Of a stretch of 64,000 nucleotides of DNA, positions 45,111 through 54,694 are shown one piece after another (the stretch's first letter is position 1; each line of letters opens with the position of its first letter). The position numbers were made by a program, and so were the translations under genes. The DNA comes from Palleronia aestuarii (GTDB taxonomy: Bacteria; Pseudomonadota; Alphaproteobacteria; Rhodobacterales; Rhodobacteraceae): assembly GCF_003253995.1 (NCBI RefSeq), contig NZ_QKZL01000016.1, positions 1 to 64,000 of the forward strand. Reading direction: 5' to 3'. Below the pieces are notes generated by a model that was not told the DNA's origin, did no database searches, and saw only the letters and a program-made list of their open reading frames with translations.

Positions 45111-45868
45111 CCCAGGACCCATTTCGCCTCGATGGCAAGATCGCCCTCATCACCGGTGGCAATCGGGGTATCGGCCTCGCCATCGCCCAGGCCTTCGGCA
45201 AGGCCGGCGCGCGCTGCATGCTGACCAGCCGGTCGCGTACCGACGGCCTCGAGGAACTCGTCGCGGACAGCGAGACCTATGCCTGGACCGAGGCCGACCT
45301 CACCGACACCGCCGCTCCGGGCAAGATCGTCGACGCAACGACGGAGCGGTTCGGCACGCTCGACATCCTCGTCAACAATGCGGGCGTCGCGGCCAATGGC
45401 AATTTCCATGAATTCGGCGACGAGGAACTCGAATACATCATGGGCACGAATTTCACCGCGCCCTTCCGCGTCGCCCGCGCCGCGATCCGTCCAATGCTCG
45501 ACAAGGGCGCAGGGGCGATCGTCAATATCGGATCGATCTCGGCCGTGGTCGCGAACCATCCGCAGCTTCAGGTCGCCTACAATTCCTCGAAGGCGGCGAT
45601 CCACCAGATGACGAAGGTGATGGCATTCGAATACGCCTCCCGCGGCATCCGCGTGAATGCGCTCGCGCCGGGCTACGTCATCTCCGATATGACGGCCGGG
45701 GGGATCGCCAATGAGGAATGGAACCGCATCTGGACGGCGAACACGCCCATGGGCCGCTTCGCCCGCCCCGAGGAAATGGCGACCTGCGCGCAATTCCTCG
45801 CGTCCGACGCCGCGAGCTACGTCACCGGAGCCATCCTGACCGCCGATGGCGGCTACACGACGCACTGA
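45107..45868 (+). CDS. Short-chain dehydrogenase (polyol/sugar)
   Basis: A 253-residue SDR. TGGNRGIG cofactor motif, DILVNNAGVAANG, catalytic Ser in NIGSISAVV, Tyr/Lys in AYNSSKAAIHQMTKVM, C-terminal GAILTADGGYTTH. Of the type of gluconate-5-/D-arabinitol-/sorbose-reductase-like dehydrogenases. ATG at 45107 overlaps the GatZ-like stop. As one of three consecutive SDR genes in this operon it likely oxidises one of several polyols to a ketose for the epimerase-kinase route. Confidence 0.85.
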   Translation: MTQDPFRLDGKIALITGGNRGIGLAIAQAFGKAGARCMLTSRSRTDGLEELVADSETYAWTEADLTDTAAPGKIVDATTERFGTLDILVNNAGVAANGNFHEFGDEELEYIMGTNFTAPFRVARAAIRPMLDKGAGAIVNIGSISAVVANHPQLQVAYNSSKAAIHQMTKVMAFEYASRGIRVNALAPGYVISDMTAGGIANEEWNRIWTANTPMGRFARPEEMATCAQFLASDAASYVTGAILTADGGYTTH

Positions 45869-45900
45869 CACCATACCTAAAGTTCCAAGAGGAGACCCTC

Positions 45901-46629
45901 ATGTCCGACATGTTCGGCGGCAAGACCGCCGCGATCACCGGCGCCGCGTCCGGGATCGGCCGCGCCACGACCGAAGCGCTGATCTCGCATGGCGCGCGCG
46001 TCGTGATGATCGACCGCGACGAGGCCGCGATGGCCAGGATCGTCGAGGCGCACGGCGAGAATGCGATCCCGCTGAAGCTCGACCTGCTCGATCCCGCCGA
46101 TTGCGACGGGCTCCTCGACGCGATCCTGGGCAAGGTCGATGCGCTCGACATCTTCCACGCGAACGCGGGCACCTATATCGGCGGCGACCTGTCGGACACC
46201 GACAACGCCACGATCGACCGGATGCTGAACCTCAACGTCAACGTGGTGATGAAGAACGTCCGGACGATCATGCCCCACATGATCGAGCGCAAGACCGGCG
46301 ACATCATGGTCACGGCGTCGGTCGCAGGTCATTTCCCGGTGCCGTGGGAGCCCGTCTATTCGTCATCGAAATGGGCGATCACCGCGTTCGTCCAGACCAT
46401 GCGCCGACAACTCAGGGAGCATGGTATCCGGGTGGGCCAGGTGTCCCCCGGCCCGGTGATCTCCGCCCTCCTCGACGATTGGGAGCCCGACCGTCTGCAG
46501 CGTGCCAAGGACGCGGGCACCCTGATGGAGCCCACGGAAGTCTCCGATGCCGTCATCTACATGCTGTCACGGCCACGCAACATCACGATCCGCGACATGA
46601 TCGTCCTGCCCACCGCCTTCGATCTCTGA
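45901..46629 (+). CDS. Ribitol-2-dehydrogenase-like short-chain dehydrogenase
   Basis: A 242-residue SDR strongly reminiscent of Klebsiella ribitol dehydrogenase: TGAASGIG, FHANAGTYIGGDLSDTD, GDIMVTASVAGHFPVPWEPV, catalytic Tyr/Lys in YSSSKWA, GPVISALLDDWEPD and the end RPRNITIRDMIVLP. It probably oxidises ribitol or a stereochemically related polyol at C2. ATG at 45901 follows GAGGAGACCC. It is a paralogue of the SDR at 26957, which shares the same C-terminal motif. Confidence 0.85.
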   Translation: MSDMFGGKTAAITGAASGIGRATTEALISHGARVVMIDRDEAAMARIVEAHGENAIPLKLDLLDPADCDGLLDAILGKVDALDIFHANAGTYIGGDLSDTDNATIDRMLNLNVNVVMKNVRTIMPHMIERKTGDIMVTASVAGHFPVPWEPVYSSSKWAITAFVQTMRRQLREHGIRVGQVSPGPVISALLDDWEPDRLQRAKDAGTLMEPTEVSDAVIYMLSRPRNITIRDMIVLPTAFDL

Positions 46630-46633
46630 TCCC

Positions 46634-47365
46634 ATGACCGATCTCACTGGATTGACGGCCCTCGTCACCGGCGCGGCCGGCGGCATCGGCCGGGAGATGG
46701 CGCATGCTTTCGCCGGCGCGGGCGCGCGTCTCGCCCTCGTCGATCTGGAGGATTGCGCCGATCTCGCACGGGAGCATGGCGAGGAGCATCGCGCCTACCG
46801 GCTCGACCTTACCGATCCGGACGCCATTGCGGCGACAGTGGCGCAAATCGGGGAAGAGACGGGTATCGACATACTCGTCAACAATGCGGGCCTCGGCGTC
46901 GTCTTCCCAGCCGACGATGTCCGCGTCGATACCTGGAACCGGACGCTCGACATCAATCTGCGCGCGCCATGGCTGGTGGCCGCGGCGGCGCTTCCCTTCC
47001 TCAAGCGTTCGGGTCGGGGGCGGATCGTCAACATCGCGTCGAAGGCGGGGCTCGTGGCGATCGACGAGCATGCCGCCTATGGCGCGTCGAAAGCGGGGCT
47101 GATCCAGCTCACGAAACAGCTCGCGCTCGAATGGGCGCCCTACGGCATCACGGCGAACGCCATCTCTCCCACCGTGGTGGAGACGCCGATGGCGCTCGTC
47201 GGCTGGGCCGGGGAGAAGGGCGAACGGGCGAAGAAGGAAATCCCGGCAGGCCGCTTCGCCCGTCCTGCGGAAATCGCGGCGGCCGCGCTCTACCTCGCGT
47301 CCGAGGAGGCGGGCATCGTCACCGGCGCGAACCTCGTCACCGACGGCGGCTACACGATCCGATGA
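46634..47365 (+). CDS. Short-chain dehydrogenase (sugar/polyol)
   Basis: A 243-residue SDR. TGAAGGIG motif, DILVNNAGLGVVF, catalytic Ser in NIASKAG, Tyr/Lys in AYGASKAGLIQLTKQL, and C-terminal GANLVTDGGYTIR. ATG at 46634 is 4 bp after the previous stop and relies on coupling, as no clear Shine-Dalgarno is present. Last gene of the SorC-epimerase-kinase-GatZ-SDR operon. It resembles galactitol-/gluconate-type dehydrogenases; the substrate is not assignable from sequence alone. Confidence 0.84.
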   Translation: MTDLTGLTALVTGAAGGIGREMAHAFAGAGARLALVDLEDCADLAREHGEEHRAYRLDLTDPDAIAATVAQIGEETGIDILVNNAGLGVVFPADDVRVDTWNRTLDINLRAPWLVAAAALPFLKRSGRGRIVNIASKAGLVAIDEHAAYGASKAGLIQLTKQLALEWAPYGITANAISPTVVETPMALVGWAGEKGERAKKEIPAGRFARPAEIAAAALYLASEEAGIVTGANLVTDGGYTIR

Positions 47366-47372
47366 CGTGAGC

Positions 47373-47399
47373 TCGGGCCGGCATCGTGAGCCGCCCCGA
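47373..47399. terminator. Bidirectional hairpin between convergent operons
   Basis: TCGGGCCGGC and GCCGCCCCGA pair over 9 of 10 positions (one C-C mismatch) around a 7-nt loop. It fills the 37-bp gap between the last dehydrogenase gene and the stop of the convergent permease gene. Confidence 0.55.
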
Positions 47400-47402
47400 T
47401 CT

Positions 47403-48383
47403 TCAGGCGGTTCGGAAGCGGTCGATCGCGACGGCAAGGATGATGACACCGCCCTTGATGATGTACTGCCAGATGTCGGAGACACCCATCAGGATCAGTC
47501 CGTTCGTTAGCACCGCGATGATCAGCGCACCGACGAGCGTTCCCCAGATCGAGCCGATCCCGCCCACGAAGCTGGTCCCTCCGAGGATGACCGCGGCGAT
47601 GGCGTCGAGCTCGTAGGCCTGCCCAAGCTGCAGCCCGTTCGCGGCATAGAGGCGCGCGGCCGACATGATCCCGCCGAGCCCCGACAACAGGCCCGAGACA
47701 CAATAGACGAAGATCAGGACGAGCGGCACCTTGATCCCGGCGAGCGCCGCCGCGTCGGCATTGCCGCCCACCGCATAGATCCAAGTGCCGAGGACCGTGC
47801 GCCTGAGGATGAACCACGACAGCACGATGACGGCTAGCGCGATCACCACGAGCCACGGCACACCGAAGAGCGTGCCGTTGCCGATCCAGGCGAAGGGCAG
47901 GTTCGAGTTGAAGACCGTCGCATCGTCCGCGGTCAACCGCGCGACCCCGCGCACCGCGGTCAACGCGCCGAGCGTCACGATGAAGGGCGGCAGTTTCAGC
48001 CCCGCGATCAGCGCCCCGTTCGCCGCCCCGCAGGCGAGCCCGGCGCCGAGCGCGGCCGGAATGGCGAGCCAGGCCAGGGCCGGATCGCCCGTCACCGCGA
48101 CCGCCACCACCGCCGAAAGCGCGAGGATCGATCCCACCGACAGGTCGATCCCGCCCGTGAGGATAACGAAGGTCATGCCCGCGGCCAGCACCGTGTTGAT
48201 GGAGGCCTGCTGCATGACGATGGAGAGATTGTTGAAGGTCAGGAACCGCCCCGACGCGATCTCGAACCCGACGCAGAGCAGGATCAGGATCGGCAGCATC
48301 CCAGATAGTCGCAGGAGCGCCCGCATCCGCTCCCGCCGGCCCGGACCGGCATCGGTCGTGGTCTCCGTGGTGGCCTCGCTCAT
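47403..48383 (-). CDS. Sugar ABC transporter permease (RbsC-like), system C
   Basis: A 326-residue permease, ribose/xylose family. [20 protein letters not shown] is the hallmark motif; [20 protein letters not shown] and [20 protein letters not shown] complete the pattern. About ten helices. ATG at 48383 overlaps the ATPase stop by 4 bp. With the ATPase at 48380 and the SBP at 49991 it makes a complete RbsBAC-type importer. Confidence 0.92.
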   Translation of the reverse strand: MSEATTETTTDAGPGRRERMRALLRLSGMLPILILLCVGFEIASGRFLTFNNLSIVMQQASINTVLAAGMTFVILTGGIDLSVGSILALSAVVAVAVTGDPALAWLAIPAALGAGLACGAANGALIAGLKLPPFIVTLGALTAVRGVARLTADDATVFNSNLPFAWIGNGTLFGVPWLVVIALAVIVLSWFILRRTVLGTWIYAVGGNADAAALAGIKVPLVLIFVYCVSGLLSGLGGIMSAARLYAANGLQLGQAYELDAIAAVILGGTSFVGGIGSIWGTLVGALIIAVLTNGLILMGVSDIWQYIIKGGVIILAVAIDRFRTA

Positions 48384-49939
48384 GCTGTCTCCTCCTCATG
48401 GGCCTTTGCGGCCCCCTTGTTCTCCCGCGGGCCGGCGGAGAGCGACATGATCGCCTCCTGCGTGGCCGGGGAGTCCCTCGTATTGGCGACCTCGCCCGCG
48501 ATCCGACCCTCCCGCATCACGAGGATCCGGTCCGACGTGCCGATCACCTCCGCGAGCTCGCTGGAGATCAGGATGACCGCCAGCCCGTCGGCTGTCAGAC
48601 GGTCGATGAGGCCGTAGATCTCGGATTTCGCCCCGACATCGACGCCTCGCGTGGGTTCGTCGAGGATCAGGACGCGCGGCGCCGCCTCGAGAAGCCGCGC
48701 AAGCAGAACCTTCTGCTGGTTCCCGCCCGAAAGATTGCCCACCCGCGTCGACGCACCCGCGCCGCGGATGTCGAGCGAGGAGATATGGTCACGTCCCATC
48801 TTCGCCGCGATCTCCGGCGTCATGACGCCGCCCGCGAAGGCACGGTCCCTCAGGACGCTCATCGCGACGTTGTCGGCCACCGGCATTTCGAGGAACAGCC
48901 CGAGCCCTTTGCGGTCCTCCGTCAGATACGCGATGCCGTTGTCGAGAGAGCGACGCGGCCCGCGGTTCTCGAGAAGCTCGCCGTCGAGCCGCACGCTTCC
49001 CCCCGTCGCGCGGTCCGCGCCGTAGATCAGCCGCGCGAGCTCCGTCCGGCCGGAACCCACGAGCCCCGCGACCCCCAGCACCTCGCCCGCACGCAGATCG
49101 AAGCTGCAGGGCCCGACCCGGGCCCCGTCAGTCAGATCGCGCACCTCGAGGAGTGCCGGCGCCTCCGATGGCGGGCGGTGCGCCTTTTCGTAGAAGCTCG
49201 ACGCCTCGCGGCCGACCATCATGGAGACGAGGCGATCGGGGTCGAGTTCCTCGCGCTCGAGCGTCCCGATATAGGCGCCGTCGCGCAGCACGCTGCACCG
49301 ATCGGAGAGGCGGTAGACCTCGTCCATCCGGTGGCTGATGTAGATCATCGCGATCCCCTCGTCGCGAAGCCGGTCCACGAGACGAAAAAGTTGCTCGCTC
49401 TCGCGTTCGCTGAGCGCCGTGGTCGGCTCGTCCATCACGATGATGTCGGCATCGGATTCGAGCGCGCGGGCGATCTCCACCATCTGCCGCTGGCCGAGCG
49501 ACAAATCCATCACCCGCGTTCCGGCGGTGAAATCTGCGCCGAGACGTTCGAGCACGGGCGCCGCCGCGCGACGCTGCGCCCCGCGATCGAGCAGTCCGAA
49601 CCGCGTGCGTTCGCGGCCGAGGAAGATGTTCTCCGCCACGGTCAGGTTCGGCGACAACGCGAGTTCCTGGTATATCACGGCAATCCCGCGGTCGCGCGCC
49701 TCGTGCGGGTTGGACATCTGCACGACCTCGCCGCGGATGCGGATCTCGCCGCCGGAATCGGCGCGCAGCGCGCCGGCGAGAATCTTCATAAGCGTCGACT
49801 TGCCGGCGCCGTTCTCGCCCATCAGCGCGTGCACCTCGCCGCCGCGGACGCTCAATGACACGTCACGAAGCGCTCGGATCGCGCCGAACGTCTTCGAGAT
49901 ACCCCGCATCTCGAGGCGGGGCGTCGAACTCTCGTCCAT
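48380..49939 (-). CDS. Sugar ABC transporter ATPase, two-domain (RbsA-like), system C
   Basis: A 519-residue protein with two ATPase domains. Domain 1: Walker [10 protein letters not shown], signature [15 protein letters not shown], Walker [13 protein letters not shown]. Domain 2: degenerate Walker [11 protein letters not shown] (normal for this family), signature [15 protein letters not shown], Walker [14 protein letters not shown]. Energises sugar uptake with the permease encoded downstream. ATG at 49939 is preceded by GGAGGTTTTGCC. Confidence 0.92.
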   Translation of the reverse strand: MDESSTPRLEMRGISKTFGAIRALRDVSLSVRGGEVHALMGENGAGKSTLMKILAGALRADSGGEIRIRGEVVQMSNPHEARDRGIAVIYQELALSPNLTVAENIFLGRERTRFGLLDRGAQRRAAAPVLERLGADFTAGTRVMDLSLGQRQMVEIARALESDADIIVMDEPTTALSERESEQLFRLVDRLRDEGIAMIYISHRMDEVYRLSDRCSVLRDGAYIGTLEREELDPDRLVSMMVGREASSFYEKAHRPPSEAPALLEVRDLTDGARVGPCSFDLRAGEVLGVAGLVGSGRTELARLIYGADRATGGSVRLDGELLENRGPRRSLDNGIAYLTEDRKGLGLFLEMPVADNVAMSVLRDRAFAGGVMTPEIAAKMGRDHISSLDIRGAGASTRVGNLSGGNQQKVLLARLLEAAPRVLILDEPTRGVDVGAKSEIYGLIDRLTADGLAVILISSELAEVIGTSDRILVMREGRIAGEVANTRDSPATQEAIMSLSAGPRENKGAAKAHEEETA

Positions 49940-49963
49940 GGCAAAACCTCCAGAAGCGTGTAC

Positions 49964-49985
49964 GGGGCCGCCCGAAAGCGGCCCC
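49964..49985 (-). terminator. Intercistronic hairpin after SBP gene of system C
   Basis: GGGGCCGC and GCGGCCCC form a perfect 8-bp stem with a 6-nt loop, starting 5 bp downstream of the SBP stop and 24 bp before the ATPase start. Likely separates high SBP expression from lower expression of the membrane components. Confidence 0.6.
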
Positions 49986-49990
49986 TCCGG

Positions 49991-50950
49991 TCAGTTCCCG
50001 GTGCTCCAGGCATCCCAATCGGCGGCATTGTCCTGCGTGACGAGTTCCGTGTCGAGAAGGACTTCAGTCTCGCCGACCTCCTCCCCGTTCATCATCTGGA
50101 TGCCCATGTCGGCCGCCTGCCGCGCCATGCCGTAGGGGTCCTGCGAGGCGGACGCGACGAGAAGCGTGCTGTCCTGGTTCATCGCATCCACGAAATCGGG
50201 CGAGCCGTCGACGCCGCCGATCACCATCTCCGTGCGTCCGAATTGCTGCGCGGCCAGTTGCGCCCCGATCGCGGTCGGATCGTTCGCGCCGAAGACCGCG
50301 TCGATCTCGCTAAAGCGGGTCAGGAGGTTCTGCATCACCTGGAACCCGCCATCGCGGCTCGCCTGGCCGTCCTGATTGTCCGACAGCAACTCGATGTCAG
50401 GGTAATTTTCGAGCGCCTCGTGGCAGCCCTGCACGCGGTCGGTGATCGAGGAAACCGGCGGACCGTTGATGATGATGAAGTTCCCCTCGCCACCGATCTG
50501 CTCGGCGAGGTATTCGCAGGTGATCCGGCCCGCCTGCACGTTGTTCGTCATCACGGTGAGATCGGCACCGGCGGCCGACACGTCCACCGCGGCGACCGTC
50601 ATGCCCGATTGCTTCGCCCGTTCCACGGCGGGTCCGACCGCCTGCTGGTCCACCGCGTTCAGGATCAGGAGCTGCGCGCCGCCCGCGATGAAGCTGTCGA
50701 TCTGGGAGGATTGCTCGTTCAGATCGTAATCGGCCCCGACGGTGGTGATCTGCGCGTCGGGATTGGCTTCCTCGATCCGGTCCGTCGCCCCCGCGATCAC
50801 CACCTGGAAGAAGGGGTTGCCGAGCGTGCCGACCGTGATGGCCGCACGCTCCGGCCCGGAGCTTTCCTGTGCCGCGACACCACCGGCGGCGAGCGCCAGA
50901 GCGGAACCGAGACCCGCCAGTACGACCCTATGTCTCTGCGATTTCGTCAT
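49991..50950 (-). CDS. Sugar ABC transporter substrate-binding protein (RbsB-like), system C
   Basis: A 319-residue periplasmic binding protein. Signal peptide MTKSQRHRVVLAGLGSALAL with AAA-like cleavage region (GGVAAQ). Core motifs: TVGTLGNPFFQVVIAGATDR, QLLILNAVDQQAVGPAVERA and FGANDPTAIGAQLAAQQFGR. This is the ribose/galactose type I fold. ATG at 50950 follows GGGAGGGAAAG. It begins 137 bp after the last gene of system D and is probably transcribed from its own promoter. Confidence 0.9.
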   Translation of the reverse strand: MTKSQRHRVVLAGLGSALALAAGGVAAQESSGPERAAITVGTLGNPFFQVVIAGATDRIEEANPDAQITTVGADYDLNEQSSQIDSFIAGGAQLLILNAVDQQAVGPAVERAKQSGMTVAAVDVSAAGADLTVMTNNVQAGRITCEYLAEQIGGEGNFIIINGPPVSSITDRVQGCHEALENYPDIELLSDNQDGQASRDGGFQVMQNLLTRFSEIDAVFGANDPTAIGAQLAAQQFGRTEMVIGGVDGSPDFVDAMNQDSTLLVASASQDPYGMARQAADMGIQMMNGEEVGETEVLLDTELVTQDNAADWDAWSTGN

Positions 50951-51087
50951 CTTTCCCTCCCTTCGGGGCACAATCACACCCCTCCAGCGGACGAACCCGT
51001 TTCGCCCGCGTTACATCTGCAAGGTAAGGATTACAGAAGTGACGAGGTCAAGTCCGGTCCGCCCCAATTCAATCGAGGGGAAGATGG

Positions 51088-52113
51088 CTAGCTCGAGACG
51101 GATCGGAAGAGGGCCTGGCCATAGCGACCCCAGAGATAGCGCAGCCCCATGACGACGATGAGAATTCCGCCCCAGAGCGCCGTCGCGAGATGCTGATTGG
51201 TGCCCAGGAGGTTCAGGCCGGAGCCGATCACCTGAAGAATGACGAGCGCCAGGACGACCGGCGCGATGCGGCCGAATCCCCCGAACGGATCGACGCGGCC
51301 GAGGAAGCAGGCCAGGACGGTGATGAGGAGATAGGCTTCTCCATGACCCACCCGGACGGAGTTGAAGCGCGCCGCCATCACGATCCCCGCGACCGCGCAC
51401 ATGACGCTCGAGAGTAGGTAGACCATGACGAGCGCCCGGCGCGTGTTCACCCCCGAATAGCGCGACGCGTCAGGGTTCGATCCCAGCATGTAGATCGTGA
51501 ATCCCAACCGGGTGCGGTTCAGGATCAGCGCCCAGACCCCGATCGCCCCCAGGAACACGAGGAGCGGCGCCGGGATTCCGAGAAACGTCCCCTGCCCGAT
51601 CGCGATCAGCGCCGGTGGAAACCCCGAGATGCTGGCCCCACGGGTGAGAAACTCACCCAGGCCGCGCAGGAAGATCATCATGGCGAGGGACGCCAGGATC
51701 GGATGCGCGCCCGTATAGGCGACCACCATGCCGAGCACCCAGCCGATCGCCGCGCCCGCGAGGATCGCCAGAGCCATCCCGAGGATCATCGCGCCAAGCC
51801 CCGCATCGGCCCCGCCGAGCCAGGTCAGCGTCCAGGCGAGCACCAGCCCCGAGAGGTTCGCCGAGAAGGTGACGGCAAGATTCAGCCCGCCCGACAGGAG
51901 CGGGATCATCATCGCCAGCGTCAGAAGCCCCAATTCGGGAAGCTGGAACGCGATCGACGCGAAGGTCGCGCCGGTCAGGAACCGGTCGGTCAGCGCGCTG
52001 AAGAGAACGACGAGCAGGGCCAGCACTGCAAGGAGGGCCAACGATTCTCCGCTCGGCCGGAGGGCAGTCCAACCGCCGGAGCGCCGGGTCGCGTCGAGTT
52101 GCACGTTGCTCAT
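51088..52113 (-). CDS. Sugar ABC transporter permease 2 (RbsC-like), system D
   Basis: A 341-residue permease. MMIPLLSGGLNLAVTFSANL is the RbsC-type motif with Asn replacing the usual Asp of GGIDLS. TGAHPILASLAMMIFLRGLG and DPFGGFGRIAPVVLALVIL follow. ATG at 52113 overlaps the previous stop by one base (TGATG). With the permease at 52113-53129 it makes a heterodimeric channel like LsrCD or RhaPQ. Confidence 0.87.
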   Translation of the reverse strand: MSNVQLDATRRSGGWTALRPSGESLALLAVLALLVVLFSALTDRFLTGATFASIAFQLPELGLLTLAMMIPLLSGGLNLAVTFSANLSGLVLAWTLTWLGGADAGLGAMILGMALAILAGAAIGWVLGMVVAYTGAHPILASLAMMIFLRGLGEFLTRGASISGFPPALIAIGQGTFLGIPAPLLVFLGAIGVWALILNRTRLGFTIYMLGSNPDASRYSGVNTRRALVMVYLLSSVMCAVAGIVMAARFNSVRVGHGEAYLLITVLACFLGRVDPFGGFGRIAPVVLALVILQVIGSGLNLLGTNQHLATALWGGILIVVMGLRYLWGRYGQALFRSVSS

Positions 52114-53129
52114 CAGGCCGTTCCCTCCGCCCGTCCGGTTGCGCGATGACGGCGTACCTTCTCGCGCAGCACGGCGAAGGTATCGCTCGACATGCTGATC
52201 GCGACGAGGATGATCGCCCCCACGATCATGCGGAACGCGTAGGGCGAAATCCCGAGAAGGTTCAGGCCGTTCTGCGTGATGGAGATCAAAGCGAGGCCCA
52301 GCACGGCGCCCAGAAGCGTACCACGTCCGCCACCGAGACGTGCTCCGCCGAGGACCACGGCGGCCAGCACCTCGAGCTCGCGGCCATAGAGCGCGTTCGG
52401 CACGACTTCCCGGGCATAATGCGCCTGCATGAGCCCCGCGATACCGGCACAGGCCCCGAGCCAGCAATAGGCGAGATAGTGCATCGCGCCGATGTTGATC
52501 CCGAGCCTCCGCGCGGCCTCGGGATTGTCGCCCATCGCGAAGAGCTGCCGCCCGATGCTGAGCCGGTTGAGGAGCGCCCAGGTCGCGACGAGGACCGCCA
52601 CCATCACGGCGACGGGTAAGGTGATCTCCGCCCAGCCGAAGGATGTCTCGTGTTCGAAAAGGATCACGCGGGAGGAGAGCCAATCGGGCAACAGGTAGAG
52701 CGAGACGCCCCCGCTGAAGAACATCAGCAGGCCGAAGAAGAGGTTGAACGTGGCGATCGTCACGACGATGGAGATGATCCGGAAGTGATAGATCAGCGCC
52801 GCGTTTATCGCCCCGAGCGCGGCGCCGAAGAGAATCGCGAGCGAGATGCCAACCGCCCAATTCCCGCCGCCGATCTGCATCAGCGTGATCACCACGAGAT
52901 ACTGTACCACGGAAGCGCCCACGGCGAAGGAGATGTCGATCCCGCCCGCGATCAGGACCACGAGGAGGCCGGCGGCGAAGATCAGATTCACTGCCGAATA
53001 GTTCAGCAGGTCGAAAGCGTTGACGAGGGTAAGAAACGTCTCCGTCGTCAGCGATAGGCACACGCAGATCAGGAGGATCACGGCGAGAAGCCACGCCTCC
53101 GTACCGCCGATGGGAAGTCGTCTAGCCAT
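52113..53129 (-). CDS. Sugar ABC transporter permease 1 (RbsC-like), system D
   Basis: A 338-residue permease with LVVLIAGGIDISFAVGASVV, the conserved sugar-permease motif, and VLGGARLGGGRGTLLGAVLG. The C-terminus is hydrophilic and basic (REKVRRHRATGRAEGTA). Its start overlaps the ATPase gene end by 8 bp. Paired with the second permease, an arrangement typical of AI-2, rhamnose and related importers. Confidence 0.88.
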   Translation of the reverse strand: MARRLPIGGTEAWLLAVILLICVCLSLTTETFLTLVNAFDLLNYSAVNLIFAAGLLVVLIAGGIDISFAVGASVVQYLVVITLMQIGGGNWAVGISLAILFGAALGAINAALIYHFRIISIVVTIATFNLFFGLLMFFSGGVSLYLLPDWLSSRVILFEHETSFGWAEITLPVAVMVAVLVATWALLNRLSIGRQLFAMGDNPEAARRLGINIGAMHYLAYCWLGACAGIAGLMQAHYAREVVPNALYGRELEVLAAVVLGGARLGGGRGTLLGAVLGLALISITQNGLNLLGISPYAFRMIVGAIILVAISMSSDTFAVLREKVRRHRATGRAEGTA

Positions 53130-54633
53130 GGACGGCCGCCTCCATGTCGTCGAGCGCCATGGCGTCGGGGCGGAACGTCTCGACGATCCGTCCGTCGCGC
53201 ATATGCAGCACCCGGTCCGCGTTGAAATAGACCTCCGGCGTCTCGTCGGAGATCAAGAGGATCGCCATTCCCTCCCGCGCGAGACCGTCCACGATGTCGA
53301 AGATGCCTGCCCGCGCGCCCACGTCGACACCGACGGTGGGGGAATCGAGGATCAGGAGCTTCGGCCGCGTCGCCAGCCATTTCGCGAGTACGATCCGTTG
53401 CTGGTTGCCGCCTGAGAGGGTCGAGACGGCATCCGAGGGTTGGCCGATCTTCACCTTCAGGCGCGCGATCCAGTCATCCGCGACCTCCGCCTTCCGCGCG
53501 GGCGACAGGAGCCCCGCGGATCCGAGCAGCCGGTCGAGGACGGTCACCACCACGTTGTCCTCGATGGGCTGGTCCTGCACGAGGCCCAGCGAGAGCCGGT
53601 CCTCCGAGACGTAGGCGATGCCCGCGTCGATCGCGTCGCGGTTCGAGCCCAGGCGCAGCGGACGCCCTTCGAGAAGGATGCGCCCCCGGTCGGGCGGCGT
53701 CATCCCAAAGATCGAGAGCGCGAGCTCGGTCCGTCCCGAGCCGAGCCGCCCGGTCAGCCCGACGATCTCTCCGGGCGCGATGCTGAGCGAGACGTCCTCG
53801 TACTCGCCCGCGCGTCCGAGCCGTTCGGTCTCGAGGATCGGGGTGCCATCCGTCGCCCGTGAGGTATGCGTCTCGTAGTCGAAGGTCGCCCCGGTCATGA
53901 GTTCTGTAAGACGCGTCTGTGTCATCCCCTCTGTGGGATAGGTCCCGACGAGCTTGCCGTCGCGCAGCACCGTCACACGCGAGCAGATGTCTAGCACTTC
54001 GGCCAGCCGGTGGCTCACGAAGACGACGGCGATCCCCTCGTAGGACAGGCGCCGGACGATGTCGATGAGCGCCTCCGTCTCCGCGCGGGAAAGCGACGCG
54101 GTGGGCTCGTCCATGAAGATGAGGGCGGCGTCGGCGACGAGCGCGCGGGCGATGGCCACGAGCTGTCGCCGGGCGATGGAGAGGGAACTCACCGGCGCGT
54201 CGAGGTCGATCTCGACACCGAGGCGCGACAGGATCGCGTCCGCCTCCCGACGCATGGTCGCATAATCCACGACCGTCGGTCGCGCGCCCAGATTACGCTC
54301 GAAGGCGATATTCTCGGCGACGCTCATATGCGGGAACAGGGCCAGATCCTGCCAGATCACCTGAATGCCGATCCCCCGCGCGGATGCCGGATCCATGCTT
54401 CCGAGCGTCTCGCCCCGCCATTCCATCACCGCGCCCGGATCGGGCTGGTGGACGCCGCTGATCGTCTTGATCAGCGTCGACTTGCCCGATCCGTTCTCTC
54501 CCGCGAGGCAGAGGACCTCGCCCGGGTGAACCTCGAAGGCGACATCGTCAAGTGCCTGCACCCCGCCGAACCGCTTCGAGACATGTTCGAGCTTCAGGAG
54601 CAGCGTGTCCCCGCTCCGCGCCGTGTCGTCCAT
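53122..54633 (-). CDS. Sugar ABC transporter ATPase, two-domain (RbsA-like), system D
   Basis: A 503-residue double ATPase. Domain 1: Walker A GENGSGKST, signature-equivalent SSLSIARRQLVAIARAL (the LSGGQ is altered to LSIAR), Walker B LIFMDEPTASLS. Domain 2: Walker A GRLGSGRTEL, signature LSGGNQQRIVLAKWL, and Walker B LILDSPTVGVDVG where the usual catalytic Glu is Ser. These changes are seen in some LsrA/RhaT-like members, so it may be functional with one active site. ATG at 54633 follows GGGAGGAGGGGAAG. Confidence 0.88.
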   Translation of the reverse strand: MDDTARSGDTLLLKLEHVSKRFGGVQALDDVAFEVHPGEVLCLAGENGSGKSTLIKTISGVHQPDPGAVMEWRGETLGSMDPASARGIGIQVIWQDLALFPHMSVAENIAFERNLGARPTVVDYATMRREADAILSRLGVEIDLDAPVSSLSIARRQLVAIARALVADAALIFMDEPTASLSRAETEALIDIVRRLSYEGIAVVFVSHRLAEVLDICSRVTVLRDGKLVGTYPTEGMTQTRLTELMTGATFDYETHTSRATDGTPILETERLGRAGEYEDVSLSIAPGEIVGLTGRLGSGRTELALSIFGMTPPDRGRILLEGRPLRLGSNRDAIDAGIAYVSEDRLSLGLVQDQPIEDNVVVTVLDRLLGSAGLLSPARKAEVADDWIARLKVKIGQPSDAVSTLSGGNQQRIVLAKWLATRPKLLILDSPTVGVDVGARAGIFDIVDGLAREGMAILLISDETPEVYFNADRVLHMRDGRIVETFRPDAMALDDMEAAVHG

Positions 54634-54664
54634 CTTCCCCTCCTCCCGGAGCCGCACCGCCAGG

Positions 54665-54687
54665 GGCCGGCCCCATCGGGACCGGCC
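54665..54687 (-). terminator. Intercistronic hairpin after SBP gene of system D
   Basis: On the minus strand GGCCGGTCCC and GGGGCCGGCC form a 10-bp stem (one T-G wobble) with a 3-nt loop, 7 bp after the SBP stop and 31 bp before the ATPase start. Same position as the hairpins at 39354, 49964 and 63868. Confidence 0.6.
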
Positions 54688-54694
54688 ACCGGGA

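Noticed and set aside
52114-53094. N-terminal extension of the second permease of system D
   Set aside because: The real start is the ATG at 52113, coupled to the preceding stop; the extension is out-of-phase reading of the first permease.
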